This document shows positions 27,942-38,149 of a stretch of DNA of 64,000 bases, in pieces; position 1 is the stretch's first letter; the number at the start of each line of letters is the position of its first letter. A program made the translations under genes and the position numbers. The notes beneath the pieces were generated by a model, which saw only the letters and a program-made list of their open reading frames with translations, was not told the DNA's origin and did not search any database. Source of the DNA: Symbiodinium natans (taxonomy: Eukaryota > Sar > Dinophyceae > Suessiales > Symbiodiniaceae); the NCBI GenBank assembly GCA_905221605.1, contig CAJNDS010002273.1, positions 346,574 through 410,573 of the forward strand, in the 5' to 3' direction.

Positions 27942-28021
27942 TTAAGGAGCCGGCTCTTTCAGGATACGGTCCTCCGTCTCTTTCATCTTTGCTTTGGGGA
28001 CGAAGATCTGAACATCGAAAC
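27942..28021 (-). CDS. Last exon of a minus-strand gene, between converging telomeric tracts
   Basis: After CACATGAG it reads FDVQIFVPKAKMKETEDRIL then KEPAP and TAA (27942-27944). Very protein-like. The island is about 105 bp long. Product unknown. Confidence 0.48.
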
Positions 28022-28132
28022 CTCATGTGCTCTCTGCAACGGGAGTTTAGGGCTTGGGGTTTTGCCTTGAGGGTTTAGGGTTTAGGCTCTTGTCTACGAC
28101 CGTTTGAGAGCAGATGAACGTAGTTGCCATGA

Positions 28133-28455
28133 GTGCTGCATCTCAGTGAGAGCTGTGGTCTACAAGCTGCTTGTCAGCTCGCATTGCCACCCAGATCGCT
28201 CCCCAAACCTGAGACACCGCAATGTCCGGCAACAAAAAACTCCGCCTTCGTTGGCCATGATGAAGTTGAAATGGATGTGCTTCCTGCAGAAGGTAGGCTC
28301 GGCTGCAAGGCTTCCCCAAATTTCGGGCAACTCAGGGCTTTTCAGCGCTCCTGCTCTTGGAGGCGATCCCGTCATGGAGGCGCACCAGAACACCTCCCGA
28401 AGGCTTCCGAGTCTGAGAGTCAGGAGCTACGGGGACACCTGAATCCGGTGCCGCC

Positions 28456-28457
<2 letters not shown>
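28133..28457 (+). CDS. Plus open frame ending in a CAAG microsatellite
   Basis: It reads PQCPATKNSAFVGHDEVEMD, then VLPAEGRLGCKASPNFGQLR, then GAPEHLPKASESESQELRGH. The (CAAG)n repeat after 28457 then codes ASKQASKQ and is unlikely to be translated. Product unknown. Confidence 0.38.
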
Positions 28458-28491
<34 letters not shown>

Positions 28492-28600
28492 GCAAGCAGG
28501 CAAGACGGCAAGCAAACAAAAAAAGACAAACAAAGCAAGCAAACAAACAAACAAACACGCAAAAATGCAAAAACAGAGAGAGAGAGAGAGAGAGAGCGAC
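28457..28600 (+). repeat. (CAAG)n, (CAAA)n and (GA)n microsatellites
   Basis: AAGC repeats at 28457-28500, AAAC repeats near 28530-28560, (GA)8 at 28577-28596. Confidence 0.9.
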
Positions 28601-28728
28601 ACACCGACCACCACTTTCAACAGGAGCTGTGCCTTTTGATTCGAGTTGCCCCAGGGTGAAGCTCCTGCAAAGAGTTCGCCGCAGCTTTGGGGCATGTGTT
28701 GAAGCAACCCTTTTGAACCCAGACTCTT

Positions 28729-28824
28729 AAACCCTAAACCCTAAACCCTAAACCCTAAACCCTAAACCCTAAACCCTAAACCCTAAACCCTAAACCCTAA
28801 ACCCTAAACCCTAAACCCTAAACC
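28729..28824 (-). repeat. Telomeric tract, CCCTAAA orientation
   Basis: Thirteen to fourteen perfect units. Its left edge is TTTGAACCCAGACTCTT, a 17-bp sequence found beside other telomeric tracts. Confidence 0.92.
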
Positions 28825-28969
28825 GAACTGGGGGTCCCCACAACGCTTTCTGAGGCTGCTGCTGGCTCGGGACGAAGGACTCCCGTAACTCCTGTGCTAT
28901 AGGGCAAGCTTTGCTGCTGAGATGTTGGGGAAAACTACGCCGATTGAATGATCTTTTTAGGAGGTTGTG

Positions 28970-28970
<1 letters not shown>

Positions 28971-29014
<44 letters not shown>
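28971..29014 (+). repeat. 44-base G homopolymer
   Basis: An uninterrupted run of G after GTTGTGC. Assembly length may be unreliable. Confidence 0.9.
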
Positions 29015-29015
<1 letters not shown>

Positions 29016-29205
29016 TGAACGCCAACTCTTTTCTCATATTTCTTGGCATCATGCGGATTCAGACAGCAGAAAGCAAGCTGCAAGCTCTGGGGTTTAGGGG
29101 TTAGGCCGCCACGTTGAACCCTCGGACTCCATGTGGCCTGGACTTTGACGTCCGCCTCCTCCAAGCCATCAATGGCCTTTTGCCCAGGCCTTGGCCCCGC
29201 CAAGT

Positions 29206-29440
29206 TCAGGGTTTATAGGGTTTAGGGTTTCGGGATTAGGGTTCATAGGGTTTACAGGGTTGGTTTAGGGTTTAGGGTTTAGGGTTTAGGGTTTAGGGTT
29301 TAGGGTTTAGGGTTTAGGGTTTAGGGTTTAGGGTGTAGGGTGTAGGGTGTAGGGTTTAGGGTTTAGGGTTTCGGGTTTAGGGTTTAGGGTTTAGGGTTTA
29401 GGGCTTAGGGTTTAGGGTTTAGGGTTTAGGGTTTAGGGGC
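29206..29440 (+). repeat. Telomeric tract with TGTAGGG block
   Basis: About 235 bp of TTTAGGG. Three TGTAGGG units (29333-29355) recall those at 2338-2368, plus single TTTCGGG and CTTAGGG variants. Confidence 0.92.
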
Positions 29441-29576
29441 TTCGAAGCTTCACTTCAGCGAAGCGCTGGCTTCGAGGACGCGGACGAGTTCTCGACTCTC
29501 ATCTCTCCTCTCGTGTCGTGATGCTCTGCTACATGCCAGGGCTCCAGCGTCGGCTTCTGCTTTCGGTTGCGCCTCA

Positions 29577-29667
29577 TGTAGGGTTTAGGGTTTAGGGTTT
29601 TAGGGTTTGGGGTTTAGGGTTTGGGGTTTGGGGTTTAAGGTTTAGGGTTTAGGGTTTAGGGTTTACG
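29577..29667 (+). repeat. Telomeric tract, TTTAGGG
   Basis: Perfect and TTTGGGG units mixed. Confidence 0.9.
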
Positions 29668-31079
29668 CTGAGGCCATGATCTCCCTCCCTCCCATCCCTT
29701 CCTGCTTCAAGCTCTACGAAGCCACCACAGCCATGTACAGAAGGAGATGCGATAGCCTTCTGGGCAACTAGACCTCTTGCCCTCTCTTTCCCATCTGTCA
29801 CCGGGGCTACGGCTGCTTGATTCGCCGAATCCGGAGAAACGCGATCTTCTCTGATCTCTGGGCCGCCTTAAGTCTTGGCTTCGTGTTGTTTAGGCGCCAA
29901 CCTGACCTGATAGCTCCTTAATAGGATTACAACTGAGGAGGTACGATAATCAACTATAATCTTTATGAAGTGCCGTTAGTATAAGGGGGTACATCCCAAG
30001 CTTAACCCGATTTCTGCGGTATTCAAGATGCTACAGCAGTCCTGCCCTGCGTTGAGGAACATGGGAAAAGCTAGAAAGCACCGCGAAACTGTCAGCCGGC
30101 AGCTAAAGCCTGAGCTCGCAACAGCAATTGAGATCAGAGTCGGGCAGTCACAGTTCCTTGGGAGGTCTCATAATCGGATTCTGTGGGTGGTGGCTACTTC
30201 AATGCCTCGGAATCGGTTCCGATGCCCCGCTTTCATGGAAAAATAAGTCCTGGCTTCCCCCAAACTTACAACCCTTGTCAGAGGTCAACCACGAAGCTCC
30301 CAAAATATAATTTAGCAACAACGGTGGGGACCTGGCTGCGCGGCATGCACAACCTTCTTCATGGTTTCCTCGGAGGTTGAGCCAATGCTGTTGTACCAGG
30401 TCACCACGGCCACAAAATGGACGTGATAGCAACAATGCCCGGGGATCCGGCTACTTGCTCCTGGCAAGCAGAGCCGAGTATGTTCATAGCTTCTCTGCGC
30501 AACGCAAGGCCGGATGATCCCCTCCAATGTGACTATGAAAGGAAAAGTAACTTCCAAAACGACCAAGGACCAACAACACACAAGATAGGACACGGAGACT
30601 ACAGCGGTTCAATAAAGTTTGTCATGGGGAGGGACCTGAGGCCCCGAAACATCATCCAAAATGGTTGCTGAAGGATCTCCGCCCCAATGAAACGCAATGT
30701 TCCTGGACGTTTGCTAGCATGGCCTAATACTTGTGACACACTTCGTAATCTTATCTTCAAAGGTCTTAGGGTTGTTTAGGGTTAAGTAGCCCGCACCGAG
30801 AATCGGTCCACGTTCGGTCGTGGAGTGGAAAAGAAGAGGGGGGGGGGGGGGGTAGGGGGGGGGGGGGGGGAAACTGGAGAAGGGGGGGGGGGGTAAAGAG
30901 GGGGAGGGCTTTGCCGCCTTGCCTGACCGCAACCGGAAAGGTCAACTTGCAATGTGGCGTGTGCCCTTACACGCTGTGAGGCCTTGAATTTGGAGAAACA
31001 AAAAAAAGGCAACACATCAAGGCAACATGCATTGTAAAAACAAACCCCTGCGCCCGCAGCGCACTCCTCCAAAACATTG
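29668..31079. other. Low gene evidence; possible family E end at 29900-29998
   Basis: GTTAGTATAAGGGGGTACAT followed by CCCAAG (29976-30001) matches the right end of family E (50735, 60110). Minus 30312-30593 and plus 30417-30671 frames are open. G-runs at 30839-30895. No convincing exon. Confidence 0.35.
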
Positions 31080-31301
31080 CTACTCCATGTTGGGTCCACA
31101 CACTGGAGGCCCCCAGAAGCCCCCACCATCCCAACAGGCATCCTTCAGGCTATCTTCGTAGTTCCGTCTTTGGTCCATGATGAGGTTGTTCCTAAGTGCC
31201 GTCTCATCAAGGTACCTCCCAGTGGAAGAGGCAAGCAGAGCATCGAAAATTCCGTTTTGCCTGGATAACTGAACACCATTCCCACCTTCCATGCTTGGCA
31301 C
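31080..31301 (-). CDS. Minus-strand coding-like exon with stop
   Basis: It reads EGGNGVQLSRQNGIFDALLA, then SSTGRYLDETALRNNLIMDQ, then RRNYEDSLKDACWDGG and on to TAG (31080). Rich in Asn, Asp and Arg; convincing composition. Probably the same gene as 31329-31504. Product unknown. Confidence 0.42.
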   Translation of the reverse strand: MPSMEGGNGVQLSRQNGIFDALLASSTGRYLDETALRNNLIMDQRRNYEDSLKDACWDGGGFWGPPVCGPNME

Positions 31302-31328
31302 GACTCTGCACCACAGTGTCCTGAGGGT

Positions 31329-31504
31329 TTAGGGCCGGACTGCCGTTTCTTCCAGGACTCTCCAGAACACCCGAAATGGCATCTTGCGGGAGACGTCTGG
31401 GCTGCTGGCGATGTAGTTCATCAGATCCTTAGGCGGCCTTGGCTCCTGCAGGCGAAGCATAGAAGAAGCCGGCTGGGACCCGACCGAAGATTCCGGAAAC
31501 TCTC
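31329..31504 (-). CDS. Minus-strand coding-like exon upstream of 31080-31301
   Basis: It reads SVGSQPASSMLRLQEPRPPK, then DLMNYIASSPDVSRKMPFRV, then FWRVLEETAVRP. The TAA (31329-31331) is formed by the adjacent CCCTAAAC, so the exon may instead splice. Another possible exon lies upstream at 31560-31620 (DGKHMVDLLQNDRHPVELAN). Confidence 0.45.
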
Positions 31505-31619
31505 ACAACTTGACGCACAACCCTTTCAGACAGATCCAGACCCAACAAATCCGGCAATTATTGGCGAGTTCGACAGGGTGGCGGTCATTCTGCAAGAGGT
31601 CGACCATGTGCTTGCCATC

Positions 31620-32760
31620 CTGCGGAGACCCAGCTGATCGGCTTGCTCGGCTGAACTGTAAGCAGCCAACTCGTGCCAGCGCGGAGATATTGAGAGATCT
31701 CATCTAGAGACGCTGCACGTAACTTGGAGAGCTTCCGTGACCTTCAGCCTGGTGACTTTAAGAATTTCAGGGAGACTTTCGGGATCGCTTTTCAATAAGG
31801 GACCAGCCATGCGGCCTCCAAGTCCATGACCGTACCCCGCATGCGGCTGGAGGCATTGCCTGAAGAGCCATTTTTGGGTTTAGAATTCAGGGCTTAAGGG
31901 ATTTTTAGGGTTCCGGGTTTAGGGTTTAGGGATTCTTTAGGGTTCCGGGTTTAGGGTTTTAGGGGGCTGGCTTCAGGGACAATCTACGCGTCGCAAGTCC
32001 ACTTGACTTGTTGAGGAGAAAGATCCAAGGGGTTCATGCCGCAGCACCAGCATGCACCTGCAACTCGCTGTCCTCCTCTAAACTGGACCCAGGACTTGTA
32101 GCTGGGTTTAGGGTTTAGGGTTTAGGGTTTAGGGTTTAGGGTTTAGGGTAGCCATCTGAGGCTCGGACCATCTTTGATGTCCTTGCCAGGTGACAGTCCG
32201 TGGTAGGGGGATGTCGGAATTGCCGGCGGTGCTAAGAAACATGGCACAATCAATAACCCGGGAGTGACAAGTCTTGCCACGTCTTCCCCTCCCAAGAATG
32301 ACAAGTCTAAGAACACTGTTCAACAGGAACGCTCTTCTTCGAGCTTGATGTCTCTTGATCCAGATGTGTTTTGCAAGTGGCTTCCGTTGACTGTGCGTGA
32401 GTTTAGCTCCAAAAGAAGGTGTGTCTTGCATGACAAACAATTTATAGCTGCTAGCTTCATTTCTGAACCGTGGACAGGTCCAGTTTGATTGGTTCCAGCA
32501 AAAGATAAACAAGCCATGCCATACATACCCACGTCAAGTCAACATATGTTTGAGCTTGCCCCAAACAAACCCCCGTCCGCCACTGCTTACTGTAGCCAAA
32601 AACTCTTGGCCGGCAGGCAGACACGCCTAAACGAGGAATGCGACCGAAGTCCCCCTGACAATATAAGACACAACCGTGCGCGGATCCTGCATCATCGCTT
32701 TCTGGATCTCTTGAAAGCTGTTCCTCCCAAGGCGTTGCGTTTGGGCACTCGCTCTAAGCT
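31620..32760. other. Weak open frames and degenerate telomeric repeats
   Basis: 31875-31965 holds TTCCGGG/TTTAGGG variants. Minus 32129-32512 is open but not clearly coding. GTAGC flanks the tract at 32103-32147. Confidence 0.35.
32103..32150 (+). repeat. Telomeric tract with GTAGC direct repeats
   Basis: Six perfect TTTAGGG units; GTAGC at 32098-32102 and 32148-32152. Confidence 0.9.
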
Positions 32761-33253
32761 AACCCTAACCTAAACCCTAAACCCTAAACCCTAAACCCAT
32801 GCTTCGGAGTCCTCAACTCTCCCAAGGTATCGCCTTGGTTCTCTCAGGCTCAGAACCCTCTCTTGCGTGGGACTCAAGAGGGGATGATCTGTGAATCACT
32901 GTAAGCTTAAGACCCTGAATCTGGTACTTGACGTCGGAATCTTCCTTGGCAGATGACAGTTAGAAACTTGGAGTTAAGGAGCACTGGCTGGCGCAGAGTT
33001 CCTGGCCTGCGCGCTCCCTGCCAGAATCTGCAGCAGCTCCTGCGTGTCATATCCAAGCACAAAACGACTCGAACCCCTGAGCCCTTTCTTCCCCTAACCC
33101 CTAAACTGGCCCTAAACCCTAAACCCTCGCATCCAGAAACTGGCATGTATGTGTGGGGAAACTTCCCAAATCCATCCGGGGCCTCCAGAGCTTCGAACCT
33201 TGAGAGGCACACATGCTCGGTGCTCGGTGCTTCGTTCCCTGCTTCGTTGCATC

Positions 33254-33314
33254 AGGGTTTAGGGTTTAGGGTTTAGGGTTTAGGGTTTAGGGTTTAGGGT
33301 TTAGGGTTTAGGGG
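33254..33314 (+). repeat. Telomeric tract, TTTAGGG
   Basis: Eight perfect units. The 33130-33253 island to its left is bounded on the other side by CCCTAAA and is open on both strands. Confidence 0.92.
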
Positions 33315-33424
33315 ATACGGCTTCACCTTGCGAGGGCTTCCCCTGCGGATGTCGGCCTGGCTTCCGGTTGTGAGTTTGCTGTGCCTGAAGGAGGGGGTCC
33401 AGGACAACTTGCCCCAACAAAACT

Positions 33425-33489
33425 CAAACCGTAAACCCTAAACCGTAAACCCTAAACCCTGAACCCTAAACCCTAAACCCTAAACCCTC
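33425..33489 (-). repeat. Telomeric tract, CCCTAAA
   Basis: Units with CCGTAAA and CCTGAAC variants. Confidence 0.9.
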
Positions 33490-33504
33490 ACCGCCAAGTC
33501 GCAC

Positions 33505-33582
33505 GAAGACCCTCTCACCCTTCGGGGTCGTGTAGATTGGCCTCGCGGTGCTTTGACACACCCCAAGCAGCTACCAGCAACG
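33505..33582 (+). CDS. Coding-like exon before family D copy 1
   Basis: After CCGCCAAG it reads SHEDPLTLRGRVDWPRGALT then HPKQLPAT and TAA. A donor AAC|GTAACATGG is possible just before the stop. Product unknown. Confidence 0.35.
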
Positions 33583-33595
33583 TAACATGGGTATC

Positions 33596-33705
33596 ATATG
33601 GGTGGCTGTCAAAATTATGATCCCTTTTGGGGCACCCTAAATATTAGGTGCCGAATTATAATCAGGACCCCAAACGGGGCTAATTTTGACAACCACCCAT
33701 ATGAT
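33596..33705. mobile_element. Introner-like element, family D copy 1
   Basis: Nearly perfect inverted ends: ATATGGGTGGCTGTCAAAAT and AATTTTGACAACCACCCATA. The internal sequence TGATCCCTTTTGGGGCACCC is shared with 44359-44382 (family D copy 2). Confidence 0.75.
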
Positions 33706-33802
33706 CTTGCACACATACATCTATATGTTGCTTCTGCATTGAGGACCGGGCCCTCGCTCCTTGTCACGAAGAAGCATTGTCCAAGCTTGAGGCACACTTA
33801 AC

Positions 33803-33856
33803 TTAGGCTTTAGGGTTTAGGGTGTAGGGTTTAGGGTCCCTAAACCCTAAACCCTA
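33803..33856. repeat. Head-to-head telomeric junction
   Basis: TTTAGGG units run left to right and at 33836-33838 switch directly to CCCTAAA units (TTTAGGGTCCCTAAACCC). This inverted arrangement is that of two fused chromosome ends, or of a hairpin intron with no loop. Confidence 0.9.
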
Positions 33857-33859
33857 CTG

Positions 33860-35265
33860 CGACACGGACAATTTGCAATAAGTCTCGCTGCTGTCAGATG
33901 TTGGACTTTTTTGTGTTGAGGTTTGAAAATCGCTCGTGCAAGAATAGCACGACAGCTCACAAATAGCTTGCTTAGTTTCCGCTGTTGTTGCTCCTGTCCA
34001 GATTCACGCCTATACCGAGCTCGGCCCCCAGTCGTCCTCCTCAGGCACACTGAACAACTTGATCAGGGAAAGGTCCTTCTGGGCCCGTTGAGCTTCCTGC
34101 GTTCAGTCAGGGCCAAGTTTCGACAAGCCGTGTATGATCGGTCGAGAATTCTTCGAGAATATTGGCGCGTCAAGGTTCAACAGTCTAACGACCATTCAGG
34201 TCACCATGTGTCAGGGGTCTGCTATGATTGCTATGGTTCTCAGACATTGGTTGGCGAAGCCAGGCCATCAACTTTCAGTCAAGACAGCCGGTCCGAAGTC
34301 AAGCACCGTGGCATAGGTGCCTGGCAATTGAGATTCAGGGCAAAACGGGACTGTCAGTGTGGTTTGTAGTAAAGCCTTGCACACGAACCTGCAGATCTCC
34401 AGTGGCTGTATGGGGTGTGAAGGCACCAAAGGCATGTCTGTGTAGGCATGTACACGATGCATTTGGAACCTCTATCCACATATATATATATATATATATA
34501 TACTGTTCCTTTTTTTTGTGACAATGATTTTCCAGTTTATATATGTGTATATAAACGTCTCTCAACATATCCATATGCATACCTCAGCAGAAGCATTCGC
34601 CCAGGCCCACCTTGGACTCGTTGCAGAAGGTGGGTTCGAAACCCGGACCTCTTAGGTACTCCAGAAACCTCGCAGCAGTGCTTTCAGAGGGAAATTCTAC
34701 CCGACTTGGGTCCGCCAGAAGCAAAGCGCGCCTCGCTCTGGGCCGAAGGTTATGCCACTCCCCATGCTTTTGTGCGAGCCTGGGGCGTGCGGGGGGGGGT
34801 GGGGGGTGTGCTTCTGAGCTTCTGTGCGCTAGTTGGAGTGTCCAGGCCGAGGCTCCGGAATACCGAACCATCGTTTGGGGCGACTCTTTCTCCAAACATT
34901 GAAGCGCGCCTAACGTGCACATGCTCAGCTACTTTGCTCGCTCTCAGGTCTGCGCCAGAGGTGCCCATCTGGATGGTATTCTTGTATCTCCTGGTTTAAG
35001 GGGGTTTGGGTGTAGGGGCTTTAGGGCTTTGGGCTTTAAGTTTTCTTTGTCACCTAACTGGCTGGTTCGCACTGCAGGGTGTGCTCACAGAGTTGTCAAG
35101 TGCCCACTCATGCGACCCCATGTGCGAAAGCTAAAAAGTTCTGAAGGGCGTGGGCGGTGCCTCTGTGAAGTTCTTCCCAGCGGCTACCCTGCACATCAAG
35201 CTACGAGATTCCAGCATGCCGCTTGCCACACTTTCATGACATCTGCAAGCCAAGTGGCCATCCCC
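33860..35265. other. Mixed sequence with weak open frames
   Basis: Plus 33923-34369 (148 codons) is the longest frame and only moderately protein-like. (AT)n at 34480-34503. A G-run lies at 34791-34808. No assigned exon. Confidence 0.35.
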
Positions 35266-35350
35266 TAAACCCTAAACCCTAAACCCTAAACCCTAAACCC
35301 TAAACCCTAAACCCTAAACCCTAAACCCTAAACCCTAAACCCTAAACCCT
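35266..35350 (-). repeat. Telomeric tract, CCCTAAA
   Basis: Twelve perfect units. Confidence 0.93.
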
Positions 35351-35799
35351 ATTCTATGAACCAGCCTTTGCAAAAAAACAGCTCCGAACAAGGGGGCACA
35401 GTCGACGGAGAGCGAACCCGAAGAGCGCGAGACGTTACGGTACATCTCATTTTGTCGCTGAGCCGAGTGAAAGCGACTGCAAGCTGAGGACCTTTACTCG
35501 AAACCTATACTCCCCTTAGAACCTTAATAACAATAATAAGCTTAATATCCTCTTGGGTTTTATATAAACAAAAAATAATTCCCAAGGGGGATATAGAAAT
35601 CATGATTCCGTCTACCAACGTAAGGCAGAGTCGAACTGCCAGCGCACCTGCAAATTGCCAAGAAACCGACCCCACGGAGACTCTTATACATCCTTAGTAG
35701 AACCGTATCAGACTTATAAACACACGTACGCCCTTGCAAACAAGTATACACCCTTTTTACAAGCCCTTGTGAAGTCTCATGCGCTGTGTGCAGAGAAAC

Positions 35800-36060
35800 C
35801 TGAGGTTCGGGCTCCCGCTTTCGCATCACTTGTTCAAGGACCCGTCTGAGCTGATCCTTCGAATTTGGCTTTCCTTCTTTTCTGGGAGGGGCATAAGATT
35901 TATACTGCATTTTTGGCTTGTCAAGCCAAGTCTTGTTGAGGATTTCAGCAGCCTGTGCACCCACATTCGTGATAAAGATCTGACCCGAGGTTTTCAGAAG
36001 CTGCAAAGCGCCACTCGGAACCTTCGTGTCGCCAGGTGCGATAAGCTCGTTCTGCTGCCT
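35800..36060 (-). CDS. Basic minus-strand exon, product unknown
   Basis: It reads NELIAPGDTKVPSGALQLLK, then TSGQIFITNVGAQAAEILNK, then TWLDKPKMQYKSYAPPRKEG and QLRRVLEQVMRKREPEPQ. It ends CAG|GTTTCTC, a good donor. Strongly coding; a basic linker precedes an amphipathic helix. Upstream boundary uncertain. Confidence 0.5.
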
Positions 36061-36219
36061 TCGGAGAGCATGATGATGTGTTCTGGGTTCTTCGCATTAT
36101 GGGGCAGATACAAAGTATATGAAGCTTCCCTGGAAGCTACACTGTAGAGACACTGAGAAGCACTGAACTTTGCGCCTCCACAGCAAGTTGGCCATCTCAA
36201 GCATATCCTAAGCCCGGGA

Positions 36220-36435
36220 CTAGGCTGCGAAAGATCGGATCTCTGCAGTCGCCATACCATTACCACCATTACCAACTACAGGCGCAACGCCTCCGATCCC
36301 TAAACTCCTAAGCATACAGGCAAACGCTGGTTTTTGCGCCGAAACTGATGTGGTTCGATGCAGATCTACTGAGTCTACTGCACTGGTTACTGAGCATCTC
36401 GCCAGGGTGGACATGCTCACGGTGGTCTTCTCCAA
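36220..36435 (-). CDS. Minus-strand coding-like segment
   Basis: It reads VSMSTLARCSVTSAVDSVDL, then LRSLGIGGVAPVVGNGGNGM, ending TAEIRSFAA. Ser/Val/Gly-rich. Possible exon of the same gene as 35800-36060. Confidence 0.33.
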   Translation of the reverse strand: MEKTTVSMSTLARCSVTSAVDSVDLHRTTSVSAQKPAFACMLRSLGIGGVAPVVGNGGNGMATAEIRSFAA

Positions 36436-36629
36436 GGTGAGGTGAGACTTAGCAGAGCGAAGATGGAACTTTGGCTAGACAGATTCATCCCTCAGTTGGG
36501 CTCAGGGAGTTTTCAAGTTTCAAGCGTAAACCCCTACACTGCTAGACGAGTCGTCGGCAACACTTGTGCTCACCCGGGAGAGTTGGGCTGCAAGACGCTC
36601 TTCGCACAGCCCTCCTAGGCGACCCAGCC

Positions 36630-36760
36630 ATGTAGAGATCGCTGGACATGTCCGCGGCCAGACCTGCCATTGCCTGGACGTTCGCAAATAGAATGCTAAC
36701 CCACTCCTGAGGCTGCACACAGAGCTCCTGAAGCTGAAGTGGGCTGACATTTCTTCTCAA
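36630..36760 (-). CDS. Minus-strand coding-like exon
   Basis: It reads RRNVSPLQLQELCVQPQEWV then SILFANVQAMAGLAADMSSD. Amphipathic and hydrophobic helices; good composition. A second frame (LGGLCEERLAAQLSRVSTSV) takes over downstream, so an unseen junction lies near 36625. Confidence 0.45.
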
Positions 36761-36765
36761 GGGAC

Positions 36766-36862
36766 TAAGGGAGGGACCCTTATAAGGGACCTTAGGGCTT
36801 TTTTGGGGGTTACTTGGGGAATAAGATTAAGGGTCCCTTCGAGGGGCTCCTCCTTCTACCCC
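36766..36862. mobile_element. Possible inverted-repeat element, unassigned
   Basis: GGGACCCTTATAAGGGACC near the left and AAGATTAAGGGTCCC near the right are partly inverted; about 97 bp, like the other introner-size elements. Confidence 0.35.
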
Positions 36863-36995
36863 TAAACTTTTGCACCAGCGCGCACATGCTTGCGAACGAG
36901 GCCAGGGGCTGAGCGGGATTTCCCATTGGAAAGTCGTAGGGGAAGGATCAAGAACGACGAACGTCGATGACTCTGCAAAGCCAGACGCCCTTCTC

Positions 36996-37074
36996 ACCCT
37001 AAACCCTAAACCCTAAACCCTAAACCCTAAACCCTAAACCCTAAACCCTATAAACCCTAAACCCTAAACCCTAG
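36996..37074 (-). repeat. Telomeric tract, CCCTAAA
   Basis: Eleven units with one CCCTATAAA. The 37075-37199 island that follows is open on both strands and probably an exon. Confidence 0.92.
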
Positions 37075-37199
37075 GGTAACCCAGCCACGTCATGCGCGGG
37101 ACTTGCAACCCTGCACTGGGCCTAGGGAGAAGATGTTCGAGCTGCTCCAGGTCCCAGACAGTCCCAGGGATCCCCAGACAATTCCCATGTCATATAATT

Positions 37200-37275
37200 A
37201 GGATTTAGGGTTTAGGGTTTAGGGTTTAGGGTTTGGGGTTTAGGGTTTAGGGTTTAGGGTTTAGGGTTTAGGGCT
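37200..37275 (+). repeat. Telomeric tract, TTTAGGG
   Basis: Ten units, mostly perfect. Confidence 0.92.
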
Positions 37276-37503
37276 TCTATCCCTCAAATGGCGATACCAT
37301 GTGACGTCAGCAATTCTGGGCTCTAAAAAAGAGGGGTGGGCTTTCGGTACCGGTACTCAGCATACGAGACCAGCACCATGCTGGTAAGTCAACTCGAGCA
37401 TTTCGCCTTCCGAATTACTTCGTCTCACGCGGCATCAGGCTCAGAGGCCGCTTGTAGCGCAGGAAAGGAAGGCCAACCACCTCCTTAGTCTCCCAGGCTC
37501 TTC

Positions 37504-37650
37504 GTAGAAAATGAGGGAATTATAGGGGTTATATATATATATATATCTCTCTCTCTGTTTATAATTTATATTTGTTTTTATGTTTATAGACCCTTTAAGT
37601 GGGTACAGAGGGTACCATCATTTTTCCTCATTCCCTACTAAGAACCACAG
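37504..37650 (+). mobile_element. Introner-like element, family C copy 1, probable intron
   Basis: It starts GTAGAAAATGAGGGAATT and ends TACTAAGAACCACAG (GT-AG, 147 bp). The ends are those of copy 2 at 38150-38237 in the other orientation. An (AT)n microsatellite has grown inside. Confidence 0.6.
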
Positions 37651-37780
37651 CCTTAGTTGAAGGCGTGCGGGATATAGGGAGTATAGGATTTAGGGCTGAG
37701 GGTCCTCCAGAGAGACCGTACCATGCTTTCGGGACTCCCATGTCAGGTCTTACAGTATTCTGGTACATCGTATCTTTTGG
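37651..37780 (+). CDS. Exon between family C copy 1 and a telomeric tract
   Basis: It reads LVEGVRDIGSIGFRAEGPPE, then RPYHAFGTPMSGLTVFWYIV, ending SFG|GTTTAGGG. Excellent coding composition with a hydrophobic end. The upstream exon may include AQRPLVAQERKANHLLSLPG (37434-37503). Product unknown. Confidence 0.5.
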
Positions 37781-37862
37781 GTTTAGGGTTTTTCGGGCTT
37801 TAGGGTTTAGGGTTTTAGGGTTTAGGGTTGTAGGGTTTAGGGTTTAGGGTTAGGGTTTAGGG
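37778..37862 (+). repeat. Telomeric tract, TTTAGGG
   Basis: Eleven units with slips; donor of exon 37651-37780. Confidence 0.92.
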
Positions 37863-37879
37863 TGTGCTGAAGGTTGCTA

Positions 37880-37974
37880 TCAGGTCTCGAACTCCAACTC
37901 TTCGCCTTCCACGGAGCCGGCAAGGAGCTGCGATCGTCTCAGGTCCTCTTCAAGCTGCCGTGGTTCCCTGTTCC
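37880..37974 (-). CDS. Exon 3 of a minus-strand gene (37880-38536)
   Basis: With the T from exon 2 it reads WNREPRQLEEDLRRSQLLAG then SVEGEELEFET and TGA (37880-37882). Highly charged helix. It follows TTTAG of a telomeric GA-AG intron. Confidence 0.58.
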
Positions 37975-38052
37975 CTAAACCCTCAACCCTTTTGCAACTG
38001 GACTCCTTGCCCTAAACCCTGAACCCTGAACCCTAACCCTAAACCCTAATTC
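37975..38052 (-). repeat. Telomeric intron, GA-AG on the minus strand
   Basis: 78 bp, minus-strand start GAATTAGGGTTTAGGG and end GAGGGTTTAG. Phase 1. Heptamers lie at both ends and a short unique sequence in the middle. Confidence 0.55.
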
Positions 38053-38149
38053 AGGGGTTCAATGGGCCGATGTGAAGCCACGCCCCCATTTCCTGCAGTC
38101 GTCGAGAACACCGCCGCCGGTCCTCAGAAGGAACCAAGACCCTGCAGAA
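38053..38149 (-). CDS. Exon 2 of the 37880-38536 minus gene
   Basis: After GAACCAG it reads FCRVLVPSEDRRRCSRRLQE then MGAWLHIGPLNP. Phase 0 with exon 1 across family C copy 2. Confidence 0.58.

Noticed and set aside
33130-33253. Assigning a coding strand to this converging island
   Set aside because: Both strands are open and protein-like (plus YVWGNFPNPSGAS, minus GWIWEVSPHIHASFWM); no neighbour fixes the phase.
34630-34645. GGGTTCGAAACCC as a tRNA T-arm
   Set aside because: The stem does not pair with the 7-base loop of a tRNA T-arm, and no acceptor, D or anticodon stems surround it.
37075-37199. Assigning a coding strand to this converging island
   Set aside because: Plus (REKMFELLQVPDSPRDPQ) and minus (VWDLEQLEHLLPRPSAG) are both plausible.
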